This document shows, piece after piece, positions 1 through 8,875 of a stretch of DNA of 64,000 bases (its first letter is position 1; each line of letters opens with the position of its first letter). The translations under genes and the position numbers were made by a program. The stretch lies in assembly GCF_017498565.1 (NCBI RefSeq), contig NZ_CP071794.1, positions 1,302,001 to 1,366,000 of the forward strand, in the 5' to 3' direction. Source of the stretch: Parasphingorhabdus cellanae (GTDB taxonomy: Bacteria > Pseudomonadota > Alphaproteobacteria > Sphingomonadales > Sphingomonadaceae). Below the pieces are notes generated by a model. The model worked only from the letters and a program-made list of their open reading frames with translations. It was not told the origin of the DNA and ran no database searches.

Positions 1-2
1 TT

Positions 3-698
3 TTGGAAGCCATCTTGCTGGCGCAGCAGAAAAGCGCGCTGGCAGGCAATTCTGCAGCACAGCGAGAGGTTTTGAAGGAGGCAAGGCTACTCGAGGAGCG
101 GGCGTATTTGCGCGAGCAGCATCAGCGCGAAAGGCAAGAAAAAGATTTCAAGGCTGCGCTGCGATGGAAAGCCCAACAGGAGCGCATCTGGGCAAAAGCC
201 AAAGAAGGCTGTGAACCAGATGATCCATGGCCGCATCCCGATGATTTTATAATCGATCATCACAGGCGCACGTGGACCATCAGGGGACCGTTAGATCCAT
301 CAGATGTGCCTATGTACAGGCGCATAAGATATCTGCGCGATTATCGTCTGTACGCCCTGGTCGCAGAGATAAGCGGCGGTAATGATCCACTACTCCTGGT
401 AGCGCATCTGACTTGGGTTATCTTGAACAATATGCTGCCGCGGCGTTGGCAGATCGAGCGAGATGATATCGACCGGGAGTATATGAAACTCTTGGCGGTG
501 CCGATCCACCAGTTGCATGCACGGGCACAAGCAGCCAAGCGGCAAGCAGAGCTGCTGCCAGAGCCCAAGCTCGACAAGAAAGCACGGCGGGAGACGTATC
601 AGATCGTCAATAAGACCATGCAGCCTCTGTTGAAGCGCAAGGGGTTTCGGTCGCTTGCTGAGCTGGAGCGTGAATGCGAAAATTTGGGTTATCAATAG
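3..698 (+). CDS. Hypothetical protein, 5'-truncated by window edge (possibly DUF5681-type)
   Basis: The reading frame is open to the first bases of the window, so the visible TTG is probably not the true start and the gene is partial. The visible part is 231 residues, rich in Arg, Gln, Glu and Ala, with a helical, coiled-coil-like stretch over residues 1-65 and a basic C-terminus. The opening (EAILLAQQKSALAGNSAAQR) resembles the middle of alphaproteobacterial DUF5681 proteins, which are often found near mobile DNA. That is recall from family appearance, not proof. No catalytic motif or membrane segment is visible. Confidence 0.55.
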   Translation: MEAILLAQQKSALAGNSAAQREVLKEARLLEERAYLREQHQRERQEKDFKAALRWKAQQERIWAKAKEGCEPDDPWPHPDDFIIDHHRRTWTIRGPLDPSDVPMYRRIRYLRDYRLYALVAEISGGNDPLLLVAHLTWVILNNMLPRRWQIERDDIDREYMKLLAVPIHQLHARAQAAKRQAELLPEPKLDKKARRETYQIVNKTMQPLLKRKGFRSLAELERECENLGYQ

Positions 699-892
699 GT
701 GAATAAGCCAGCCACCATGTTGGAAGCGACTATTTGCATTCTGCTAGGTTACAAAGCCATTCGCAAATAGGAGCATCCATAGCAGGATGCAATGCGGTGG
801 ATAAAGTCGAGGTTATTTTGTCGTATCTGATAGTTATTCGACCAGCATTTGCTTTGTGAGTTCAGTGTCAAAGTTAAACACTTTGCAGAAGA
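699..892. other. Intergenic region with inverted repeat
   Basis: This gap separates convergent genes. It contains the inverted repeat CTATTTGC ... GCAAATAG (about 728-769) with a long loop and no clear T-run, so it is only a weak terminator candidate for the RTX gene. I see no other gene. Confidence 0.4.
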
Positions 893-3800
893 TCAAGCTG
901 CAAAATACGCCATAACCGTTATGTCTCTGTCGCGCATTTTCATCGAGGTCCCTGCCGAAGAAGCACCGAACATATTCATATCCTGCGTCATCAAAGCGAT
1001 TTTAAGAGCATCTGAACCGCCAGATGTTCCATAAGAAACCGAAATCGCTTCTTTGGATATGAGATCGGATTTGGCGCTCATTTTAGTGCGGCGGGTTGAT
1101 GTCGATTGCCTATGCCCGTCCTTACTTAGCTGTTCATAATAGTCGAATATATTTTTGTTACGGGTGAAAGCCGAAGCCGATCCCTGTCTTTCTAGATCAG
1201 TAAGTCCTCTGTTCAAACCAGCGCGCAGGGCTTCAAGTTCTGGCACTTCCGAGTACCGCATGCCGGGTTCTTTAAATCGCCCTTCGACAGGGGCTTGCAG
1301 CCTCAAATTTCTCTCGTATCTTGCATAGCTATCCCCAATTATAGCCTGCGGTGCAGCCGAAGATTGAGTGCTCGTGGTTGAACCGCCACCGAAGATGAAG
1401 TCGGATACATTGATATCGGACAGGAGGGTATTTTCGAGCACAATCTTTGGAATGGTCGGCGTGCTAATATCCACGCTGGTGCCGTTTTGCGTGATTGTCA
1501 GGTCACCAAAACCATTCACGCCGCCAGAGCCATTTAGAATCGCAATCTTATCGTTGCCATCGCTATAGTCTTTGATCGTTGCCCAAATCTCACTGGGGTT
1601 CAGAGCCCAGGCCGGCCCGACATAATCTGCAATGTCAAAGACAAAGTAATCGGCGGATTGCGTATTTCCCGGTCCTGTCACATTGCCATATTGATCGCCT
1701 TCTGCATCGCCGTAGACGCGCGCATCAAGATTACGAACCACAAGCACGTCAATACCATCGCGCCCTTGTAATGATGAATTCGTGCTCTCTGAAATCAGAA
1801 GGTCATTACCGCCAAGACCAACCATGTTGGTGTTATTCGAAGAGGAGGCTGCAAACATCGCATCATTGGCTGCTCCGCCTTCCATATAAAAGCTGTCATA
1901 TTCAACAATGTTGGTGATAGCGGGATAAGGAATGCCGTTATTGCCGGGCGGTGTCACACCACTAGCCCCAGCACCGAAGATAAAGTCCGATGCATCAATG
2001 TCTGACAGCAATGTATTTTCGAGTATAATTTTGGGAATTGTGGCCGTACTGATGTCCACATTTGCACCGTTTTGAGTTATCGTGAGATCACCAAAACCAT
2101 TCACGCCGCCCGAGCCGTTAAGGATCGCAATCTTATCGTTGCCATCACTATAATCCTTTATTTCCGCCCACACAAATTGGGGATCAAGTTCCGCCGGATT
2201 GCCCACATAATTAGCAACATTAAAAACGAAGTAATCGGCGGACTGCGTATTGCCCGGCCCCGTCACATTACCATATTGATCGCCTTCGGCATCGCCGTAG
2301 ACGCGTGCAGCAAGATTGCGAACGATTAGTATATCAGAACCGTCGCGACCTTGAAGCGATGAATTCCAGCTCTCTGTAATCAGTAGATCATTACCACCAA
2401 GGCCAACCATATTGGTGTTATTCGAAGAAGAAGCTGCAAACATCGCATCATTGGCTGCTCCGCCTTCCATGTAATAGCTGTCATATTCGACAATGTTGGT
2501 GATGGCTGGATATGGAATGCCGGTACCAACGGCAGGAGCCTGTACGGTCCATATAAAATCATCGCTCACGCTCAACGCGCCATCGCTAGCCGTCACTGTC
2601 AACTCCAGATCTCCGGTAAAACCTGCTGGAGGAGCACCGGTAAAGCTAGAACCATCAAATTGGAGCCATGCGGGTAAACTACTCCCGTCCGTTAATGCAG
2701 CGCTCAATGTGAGGACGTCGCCATCGACATCCGTAAATGTTCCAACTGGCACCACGAAACTGATCGTTTCATTTTCAAGGGACGATTGATCGGAGATCAT
2801 GAGCGATAGAACAGGTGCGTCATTAACTGGGTCAATCGTCAACGGGAAATTGTCGCTGACCTGCAGAACGCCGTCGCTGGCTGTAACGGTTAGCTCTAGA
2901 ATACCGTTAAAGTCCTGCGGCGGCGTGCCGACGAACCGTACGCCATCGAACGCTAACCAAGCGGGCAAAACAGAACCGTCCGAAAGCGCAGCAGAAAGCG
3001 AGAGCGTATCTCCGTCGACATCCATAAATGTATCAAGCGGAACAACAAGATCGATAACATCATCCTCAGCCAAAACCACACTGCTCAGTGGATTGTCGAT
3101 TTCAGGAGCGTCATTTTCCGGCGTAACGATCAATGCAAAACCACTTGAAACTGATTCAGCGCCAATGGTGCCAGTAATAACTATATCAAGCTGGCCATTG
3201 AAATTTTCTGGCGGCGTACCGACTATGTTGCCGCCGACTACGCTCAGCCATTCTGGGATCGCGTCTCCGTTAACCAGAGTCGCCGAATATTCAAAATCAC
3301 GACGATAGGTATCAACGAAAGCACCTTGCACCGAAAATGCTACCGCAGTATCTTCGGATGTTGTTACATCATCAATAACACCAACGGAAATAGGATCAGC
3401 CGCAACTGCTGCGGCAATAAGCTGCGTTCTAGTCCATACCACACGATCTGAAAAATGAATTTCTTCAATCCAATTATCGGGATTGTCACCTAACTGTTTC
3501 ATAAGATTAATAATTCCAAAACCGTCGCTGATTGGGTTCGGATCCCCGGGATTAGGGACATTTGGGACCAAAATTCTCAAATCGTCAGGACCACTGCCGT
3601 CAACCACAGTGATTACAGTCGAGCTGGCATTTATTCTTAGAATATCATTGCCATCGGCAGCTTCATCATCAGCAAGGCGTTCTGCGATGACTATCTTGTC
3701 AAACGCCCCTTGAGCGCCCGAGAGGATGTATTCGTCGTCACCGGCGCCACCAACTAATAGATCGATATCAGCAACACTATCGGTGTTGAGAGTAAGTCTA

Positions 3801-6493
3801 TCATTGCCTCCATTGCCAACGAGTAAATCATTGCCTGATGATCCCAATAAAATTTCATCACTAGCTGAACCAAACTGAACGACACCGATGTCATCACCAA
3901 CCGACGTGAGAACAGCATTGTCTGGAACTAACCCTAATTCATTGAGACTCAGAATATTTCCAAATTCCGAGAAGCTGAACTGAGAAAGATCACTTTCTTG
4001 AAGCAAGCCTTCAAAAGCGACGAATTGCAGATCAGTAGACAGCGGAGGAAGGGTAATTTCAATTAAATTACCATAAACGAAGGAAATCGGTTCATTAGCG
4101 ATCGCTCCCGTTTGGATAGCGCGTTGCGGCGCTGCAATTTCCGAAGCGGCAAATCTTGCGCTCGAAAAAGCCGCAGCGCCAGTTTGTGCTGCTGCTTTGG
4201 CCGAATCTACGGCCTCATCCAGCCTAAAACGCGAAATTGTTTTTTGCTCGGCATTGAAACCAGTGAAAGTTCCAGTATTCTCAATTTCAGGCAGCTCGCG
4301 ATCAATGCGATGTCCTCCAAAAGGCACATTGATATTGAAATTTTCAATTAGTCCGCGAAGCGATGAATCAAATTCAATTTTCGAATTGAAACCGACAGTA
4401 CCGGACTGAAATCTGACTGCGTCCCGACTAAAAAAAGAATCGTCATTCGTCCAGAGTTCTCCAACAAAGACATTCAGATAATCGTTCAAATTAAAGGATA
4501 GAGGGGCGTCATCATTTGTCGGGAAAGTGATGTCTGCGTCGACAAATGAGACAAGACCAAAGTTCGACGACAGCGACCCGATATTGCTAACGGAAACATC
4601 TCTATAATTTCCGTTACGAAACGCTGTTTTCAGCCCTGGGGCGCTTAGGTCTGCGAAAAAATCGATTGTTGATGGAATGATATTAGGTCGAAATTGGTTT
4701 GAGCCATATGAACCACTGACCTGCTGATCGAGTATATAAATATCGCTTGTAACCGAACCGCCGCCGTCGCCTTCCGTCAAGATTGTAGCCAATTGTTGAA
4801 TGCCTGAAACGGTTTTTTGATAGCCTGTAAACCGAACGCCGTTTACAAATAGCTGGTCTTGTTGTGGATCAAAATCCAAAATGAAAACACTTTTCAGGTC
4901 GAACGAACTGGGATTGTCAATTTCAGTGTAAACGTAAAATGTATCCTGGCCTTCCCCGCCAATGGCAAAGTCATTATAGCCCAAGTGAATATGATCATCT
5001 CCATCGCCGCCGAAAAGATAATTGACAGTGGATCCATCATTGCCCCCACCTTTAGCGTCTCCATAGAGTATGTCACTGCCACCGCCGCCAATCAGAGTAT
5101 CACTGCCACCGCCACCTGACAGTTCGTCTTCACCATTGCCACCGAAAAGAAAATCCCTTCCGCCTCCGCCTAAAGCGGTATCGTCATCATCCCCGGCAAC
5201 AATAGTATCGGCGCTATCTGCACCAAAAATATAATCATTTCCCTCGCCGCCAAAAATTGTGTCGCTGGTACCAAGCGGCACTTCTGAAATCAGGTCACGA
5301 TTAAAGAATTCTTCTTCTGATGAGCCCAAAGCCTGCACTTTGGAAAATTCGGAATCAAATACTGGTAATGGGTTCAGAAATTGACCTGGGGATTGCTGGA
5401 ATTCCTGTAATGCTTTACCTGAACCAAATATATAATCGTCGCCTTGTCCAGCCAAAATTGTGTTGCTGGCCAAGTTGCCAACAATCACGTCATCGGCGCC
5501 GCTGCCAGTTGCATTTTCAATCACAGCTCCGAAGGCGATCCCTACATTATCGACGAGACCGCCTATTGAACTAAAAGATCCTTGACGAAGATCGATCACA
5601 GAACCGCTACCGAAAAGGTCCCCCTCTGTCGCTGCGGCGCTTATTTGATCGATACCACCCGCGTCCCAAATCGTTTGATAAGTTTTATCGAAACTTCCGT
5701 CGCCAATATTGTCCCATTTTTCTTCGCCTGTAATGGAATATAGGTCATTCCCAGAATTAGTGGTCGTATTGACGCCCCAATTTTTTTGAAGGGCGTAAAT
5801 ATCGAGGATGCCAAGATCATAGGTATAGCCCCCTAATAGCGATAGCTTGTCGTTACTTAGAGCCGTCAATCTAGCATCCAAATCGTGACCAAGGGTTGAA
5901 TTGGCACCGCCGAATGCATGGATCATTTCATGGAGGCTGGTATTGTAGACTTGCTCTTCATCATTGGTGGGGCCATAAAACCAAGTCTGCGCTGTGCCGC
6001 GAATGGGATCGCGATCGAGCGGATTTACGCTCAAATTACCCAAAGTGATACCTTTAGCTGCCCCTTCAGGAATAACGCCTCCCGATCCCGGATCTTCATC
6101 GAGATCCAATTCCCTATTCAAAACACCATAAAAATAATCAGCATCATTGTCTTCGCTGTCAAATCCAGGAGCATTAAATATAAAACTGATATCCGCTACT
6201 GATGATACAAGTGCGAACGCTCGACGCATCGCCACGTTCCATATGTAATTTGGGCTTTGGGCTAGTGTAATAATTGGAAAATCGAACCTATCACTGATAC
6301 CGACTTGAGCTAATCCAATTTTGAGGGTTTCAGATAGTTGTGAGAAGGTCGGATTCTGAAATGGATCATTATTTCGGTCAGTTGCAACCGCAATTCTAAA
6401 CTCATTGACATTATTTGAAAGGCCGCCCCGAAGGTTGTCTCCCACGCTTGAAAAAACTAAATCTGAGTTGGATGTTTTGGCTAGCTGGGTCAA
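893..6493 (-). CDS. Giant RTX protein with zincin-like motif, Ig/cadherin-like repeats and duplicated C-terminal modules
   Basis: The 1866-residue product is probably exported by the type I system encoded just upstream. There is no N-terminal signal peptide. Residues 188-204 read HEMIHAFGGANSTLGHD, an HExxHxxG metalloprotease motif, but the next His is at 203 rather than three residues after the Gly as in serralysins. Glycine- and aspartate-rich RTX-type nonapeptides lie at about 330-510 and again around 880-930. Three Ig/cadherin-like (CADG-type) repeats follow at about 1040-1330. Two 195-residue tandem modules starting GIPYPAITN come next, then a tail ending in hydrophobic and small residues (VMAYFAA), consistent with a C-terminal type I signal. 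The start lies 5 bases after the stop of the upstream 202-residue gene, so the two are probably co-transcribed. Function as protease or adhesin is inferred. Confidence 0.85.
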   Translation of the reverse strand: MTQLAKTSNSDLVFSSVGDNLRGGLSNNVNEFRIAVATDRNNDPFQNPTFSQLSETLKIGLAQVGISDRFDFPIITLAQSPNYIWNVAMRRAFALVSSVADISFIFNAPGFDSEDNDADYFYGVLNRELDLDEDPGSGGVIPEGAAKGITLGNLSVNPLDRDPIRGTAQTWFYGPTNDEEQVYNTSLHEMIHAFGGANSTLGHDLDARLTALSNDKLSLLGGYTYDLGILDIYALQKNWGVNTTTNSGNDLYSITGEEKWDNIGDGSFDKTYQTIWDAGGIDQISAAATEGDLFGSGSVIDLRQGSFSSIGGLVDNVGIAFGAVIENATGSGADDVIVGNLASNTILAGQGDDYIFGSGKALQEFQQSPGQFLNPLPVFDSEFSKVQALGSSEEEFFNRDLISEVPLGTSDTIFGGEGNDYIFGADSADTIVAGDDDDTALGGGGRDFLFGGNGEDELSGGGGSDTLIGGGGSDILYGDAKGGGNDGSTVNYLFGGDGDDHIHLGYNDFAIGGEGQDTFYVYTEIDNPSSFDLKSVFILDFDPQQDQLFVNGVRFTGYQKTVSGIQQLATILTEGDGGGSVTSDIYILDQQVSGSYGSNQFRPNIIPSTIDFFADLSAPGLKTAFRNGNYRDVSVSNIGSLSSNFGLVSFVDADITFPTNDDAPLSFNLNDYLNVFVGELWTNDDSFFSRDAVRFQSGTVGFNSKIEFDSSLRGLIENFNINVPFGGHRIDRELPEIENTGTFTGFNAEQKTISRFRLDEAVDSAKAAAQTGAAAFSSARFAASEIAAPQRAIQTGAIANEPISFVYGNLIEITLPPLSTDLQFVAFEGLLQESDLSQFSFSEFGNILSLNELGLVPDNAVLTSVGDDIGVVQFGSASDEILLGSSGNDLLVGNGGNDRLTLNTDSVADIDLLVGGAGDDEYILSGAQGAFDKIVIAERLADDEAADGNDILRINASSTVITVVDGSGPDDLRILVPNVPNPGDPNPISDGFGIINLMKQLGDNPDNWIEEIHFSDRVVWTRTQLIAAAVAADPISVGVIDDVTTSEDTAVAFSVQGAFVDTYRRDFEYSATLVNGDAIPEWLSVVGGNIVGTPPENFNGQLDIVITGTIGAESVSSGFALIVTPENDAPEIDNPLSSVVLAEDDVIDLVVPLDTFMDVDGDTLSLSAALSDGSVLPAWLAFDGVRFVGTPPQDFNGILELTVTASDGVLQVSDNFPLTIDPVNDAPVLSLMISDQSSLENETISFVVPVGTFTDVDGDVLTLSAALTDGSSLPAWLQFDGSSFTGAPPAGFTGDLELTVTASDGALSVSDDFIWTVQAPAVGTGIPYPAITNIVEYDSYYMEGGAANDAMFAASSSNNTNMVGLGGNDLLITESWNSSLQGRDGSDILIVRNLAARVYGDAEGDQYGNVTGPGNTQSADYFVFNVANYVGNPAELDPQFVWAEIKDYSDGNDKIAILNGSGGVNGFGDLTITQNGANVDISTATIPKIILENTLLSDIDASDFIFGAGASGVTPPGNNGIPYPAITNIVEYDSFYMEGGAANDAMFAASSSNNTNMVGLGGNDLLISESTNSSLQGRDGIDVLVVRNLDARVYGDAEGDQYGNVTGPGNTQSADYFVFDIADYVGPAWALNPSEIWATIKDYSDGNDKIAILNGSGGVNGFGDLTITQNGTSVDISTPTIPKIVLENTLLSDINVSDFIFGGGSTTSTQSSAAPQAIIGDSYARYERNLRLQAPVEGRFKEPGMRYSEVPELEALRAGLNRGLTDLERQGSASAFTRNKNIFDYYEQLSKDGHRQSTSTRRTKMSAKSDLISKEAISVSYGTSGGSDALKIALMTQDMNMFGASSAGTSMKMRDRDITVMAYFAA
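1385..2521 (-). repeat. Tandem 585-bp intragenic duplication in the RTX gene
   Basis: Two copies of the same module start at 2521 and at 1936 on the minus strand, exactly 585 bases (195 codons) apart. About 184 residues are homologous in each. Long stretches are identical (for example DYSDGNDKIAILNGSGGVNG), while the copies differ at positions such as ITESWNSS/ISESTNSS and NPAELDPQ/PAWALNPS. This is an in-frame duplication that has begun to diverge. Confidence 0.9.
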
Positions 6494-6498
6494 TTTTG

Positions 6499-7107
6499 CT
6501 ACTCCCTATTCAATACTGGAATAAAACACCGCGGGCTTAGGTCGCTCGAATATTGCACCTCTTCCATTTCGTAAACATTGCGAATGGTGTTGTTTTTCAA
6601 ATTCAAAAGTTTGTGTAAGTATACTTCGTTTGCTTTCGATCCAACGAATAATGGTACACCGAAACTCATCTTAAGCTCAGAACCAACGGCACATCTTTTT
6701 TTGATTACAGAAACATCAATCAAGTCGGTTGAAACGGTATCGTCGTTAAACACAACCGTAAGAGCAATTTCAGAATCAAGATCTGCGATTGCCATGCAAT
6801 GGTCAGAATTTTCACGGTCGATTACTGTCTTTTTGCCCGATAACAATCCGGTTCTAATTTCGAAGTCTTTGATCAAATAAGCCGAAGCCCCTCGATGTTC
6901 ATCGCTTACCTCAGGATTACGGAGACGGTTCAGAAACAGTATATCAGTAGTATCTGTTGATAGACATGTTTCTGGATTAGGCAGTACGCCAAGCAACCTA
7001 GCCTGCACATCAATTTCCGACTTTCGTTCGAATGCCATAGTTAACAATACGGCCACAGCCATAAGAGTGACGGTGAAGGGAGGATTAAACAAGAAACGAC
7101 GTATCAT
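6499..7107 (-). CDS. Small membrane-anchored hypothetical protein, RTX partner
   Basis: The 202-residue product has one N-terminal hydrophobic segment (about residues 11-26, FTVTLMAVAVLLTMAF) behind a positively charged start, so it is probably anchored in the inner membrane with a periplasmic body. Two Cys (48 and 106) and others could form disulphides. I recognise no family. The gene ends 5 bases before the RTX start on the same strand, so an accessory role in RTX maturation, protection or retention is plausible. That role is inferred from position only. Confidence 0.7.
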   Translation of the reverse strand: MIRRFLFNPPFTVTLMAVAVLLTMAFERKSEIDVQARLLGVLPNPETCLSTDTTDILFLNRLRNPEVSDEHRGASAYLIKDFEIRTGLLSGKKTVIDRENSDHCMAIADLDSEIALTVVFNDDTVSTDLIDVSVIKKRCAVGSELKMSFGVPLFVGSKANEVYLHKLLNLKNNTIRNVYEMEEVQYSSDLSPRCFIPVLNRE

Positions 7108-7417
7108 GTCTTCTTACCCCTTTTCGGCGTTATGTAACACTCGTCGATCATGATGCCGATGGACCAGAATAAAAATCCATCGCCCACTGGGCTTTTCAAA
7201 TACTTTAAATAGCCCCTCGTCAGATACACAACGCCCCTTTCTCCCTGAAACAGGGAGACGAAATATTAGCGACTCCGATCATTGTCGGTGATTGCGCGAC
7301 TCCAATTTAATAGGCTAGCGAATTTACTGGGGTTTACAAGTGCGTGATTCAAAAATCATATATCCATTTCGGATGTTTACTTAAATCCCTCGGTATAGTG
7401 TAGCTTCTATACTTAAT
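7108..7417. promoter_or_regulatory. Intergenic control region upstream of the RTX transcription unit
   Basis: This 310-base gap between the HlyD stop and the 202-residue gene probably holds a terminator and a promoter. A perfect hairpin, TCTCCCTG-aaa-CAGGGAGA, lies at 7240-7258. A palindrome-like element centred on ATCCATTTCGGAT lies at about 7358-7378 and resembles the perfect palindrome upstream of the exporter gene (11196-11216). No ORF of note is present. Confidence 0.5.
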
Positions 7418-8875
7418 CTATCGTTCACGCCCTGCTTCATCCATTGTCTTGGCAATGGGCGACAGTAAATATTGGATGATACGCCGCTCGCCGGTCTTGA
7501 TCTCCGCCTGTACTTGTAGACCCGGGCCGATCGCTTGACGCCTGCCACCCACCATCAGGTGGCGTTTGTTGAGTTTGATCCGCGCTGCATAGACCAGCCC
7601 GAGATTTTCATCCTGGATCGCATCGCGGCTGATATTGTCGACCACGCCTTCGATCAGGCCGTAATCGGTGAAGTTAAACGCCTCCAGCTTCACCCGTACC
7701 GGCTGGCCCTCATAGATGAATCCGATATCCTTGTTGAGGATCTGCGCGCTGACCTGCACCTCGGCATCATTCGGCACGATCACCATGATCGGCTCGGCGG
7801 GTTGCACCACGCCGCCAATGGTGGTCAGGGTGAGTTGTTGCACCGTGCCATCGACCGGTGAACGGATCTGCTGGAACTCGCGGCGCTTGGCGGCCTTGCG
7901 CAGCTCAGAAACGGCCATGGCCGAGCGATCCTCTGCCTCCGCCATTTCCGATACCGCGCCGCGGCCAAATGCCTGACGCAACCTTGTGATCTGCGCATCG
8001 AGGTTGCCGATGGAGGCCCGCGCCTGCGCCGCATTGGCGTGCTGCACTTCGATATTCTGGATATGCTCGACGCGCAGTTGCTCAAATTCCAGCAGGCGCA
8101 AGCGCGAGAAATAGCCTTTCTCAGCCAGCTCCTGTCGCGCAGCCAGTTGCCGGTCGAGCAATGGCAGGGTTTGTTCGAGCTTTGCTATCTCCGCCTGCGC
8201 ACCGATAAGCTGCGCCTGGCGTTCGGCGCGTTGCTGCTCGAGGCTCGCCTTTTCGGCTTCATATTCACCAATGGCCGAACGCACAAATTGCGTCTGGGTG
8301 AGTGCGACATCGGTCGGCGTTCCCGCTGGCGGTACAAACTGCGCATTCAAACCCTTTAGATGCGCCATCAGCGCATCATTGCGGGCACGGACAATTTCGG
8401 CAGACATTAGCTGCTGAGAACTTTGCGCCGCATCGGCATTGCTGATCGTGGAGTCGAGCTCGACTAGCAACTGACCTTTCTTGACCCGCTGACCGTTTTT
8501 CACATGGATGGCGCGGATGGATCCGATCTCAATCGGCTGGATGACCTTGCTGCTCGCCGAGGGCACAACCTTCCCGGTGGCGGTGGCGACCACATCAACC
8601 TTGCCGATAAACGACCACAGCAAGGCTATCGCAAACAGGCTGCACAGAATTAGCATCAACCAGCGCAGGCCGGGGCTCGCTGGCTTCTCCATGATCTCCA
8701 GAGCAGCTGGTAAAAATTCATGATCGCTTTGCGGCTTGGCATTATCATCGGCTACATTTTGCTGCGCCCAGCTTTCCCGGAGGATCATCCAATGGCGCGC
8801 CAAGCCGGGGAAGCGGCGTGCGAAAAATCCTTCTTTTACCGCTGCATCTTCCGCGCTGGCTTGTTCTTCGCTCAT
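7418..8875 (-). CDS. HlyD-family type I secretion periplasmic adaptor
   Basis: The 485-residue membrane fusion protein links the ABC exporter to an outer-membrane TolC-like channel, which is not in this window. It has a cytoplasmic N-terminus, one membrane segment near residues 73-90 (LRWLMLILCSLFAIALLW), a biotinyl-lipoyl-like start (VVATATGKVVPS), a long alpha-helical hairpin over about 160-320 and a C-terminal beta-barrel part. The family is usually 430-480 residues, so the length fits. The ATG overlaps the stop of the ABC gene (ATGA), which indicates translational coupling. The likely cargo is the adjacent RTX protein. Confidence 0.93.
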   Translation of the reverse strand: MSEEQASAEDAAVKEGFFARRFPGLARHWMILRESWAQQNVADDNAKPQSDHEFLPAALEIMEKPASPGLRWLMLILCSLFAIALLWSFIGKVDVVATATGKVVPSASSKVIQPIEIGSIRAIHVKNGQRVKKGQLLVELDSTISNADAAQSSQQLMSAEIVRARNDALMAHLKGLNAQFVPPAGTPTDVALTQTQFVRSAIGEYEAEKASLEQQRAERQAQLIGAQAEIAKLEQTLPLLDRQLAARQELAEKGYFSRLRLLEFEQLRVEHIQNIEVQHANAAQARASIGNLDAQITRLRQAFGRGAVSEMAEAEDRSAMAVSELRKAAKRREFQQIRSPVDGTVQQLTLTTIGGVVQPAEPIMVIVPNDAEVQVSAQILNKDIGFIYEGQPVRVKLEAFNFTDYGLIEGVVDNISRDAIQDENLGLVYAARIKLNKRHLMVGGRRQAIGPGLQVQAEIKTGERRIIQYLLSPIAKTMDEAGRER

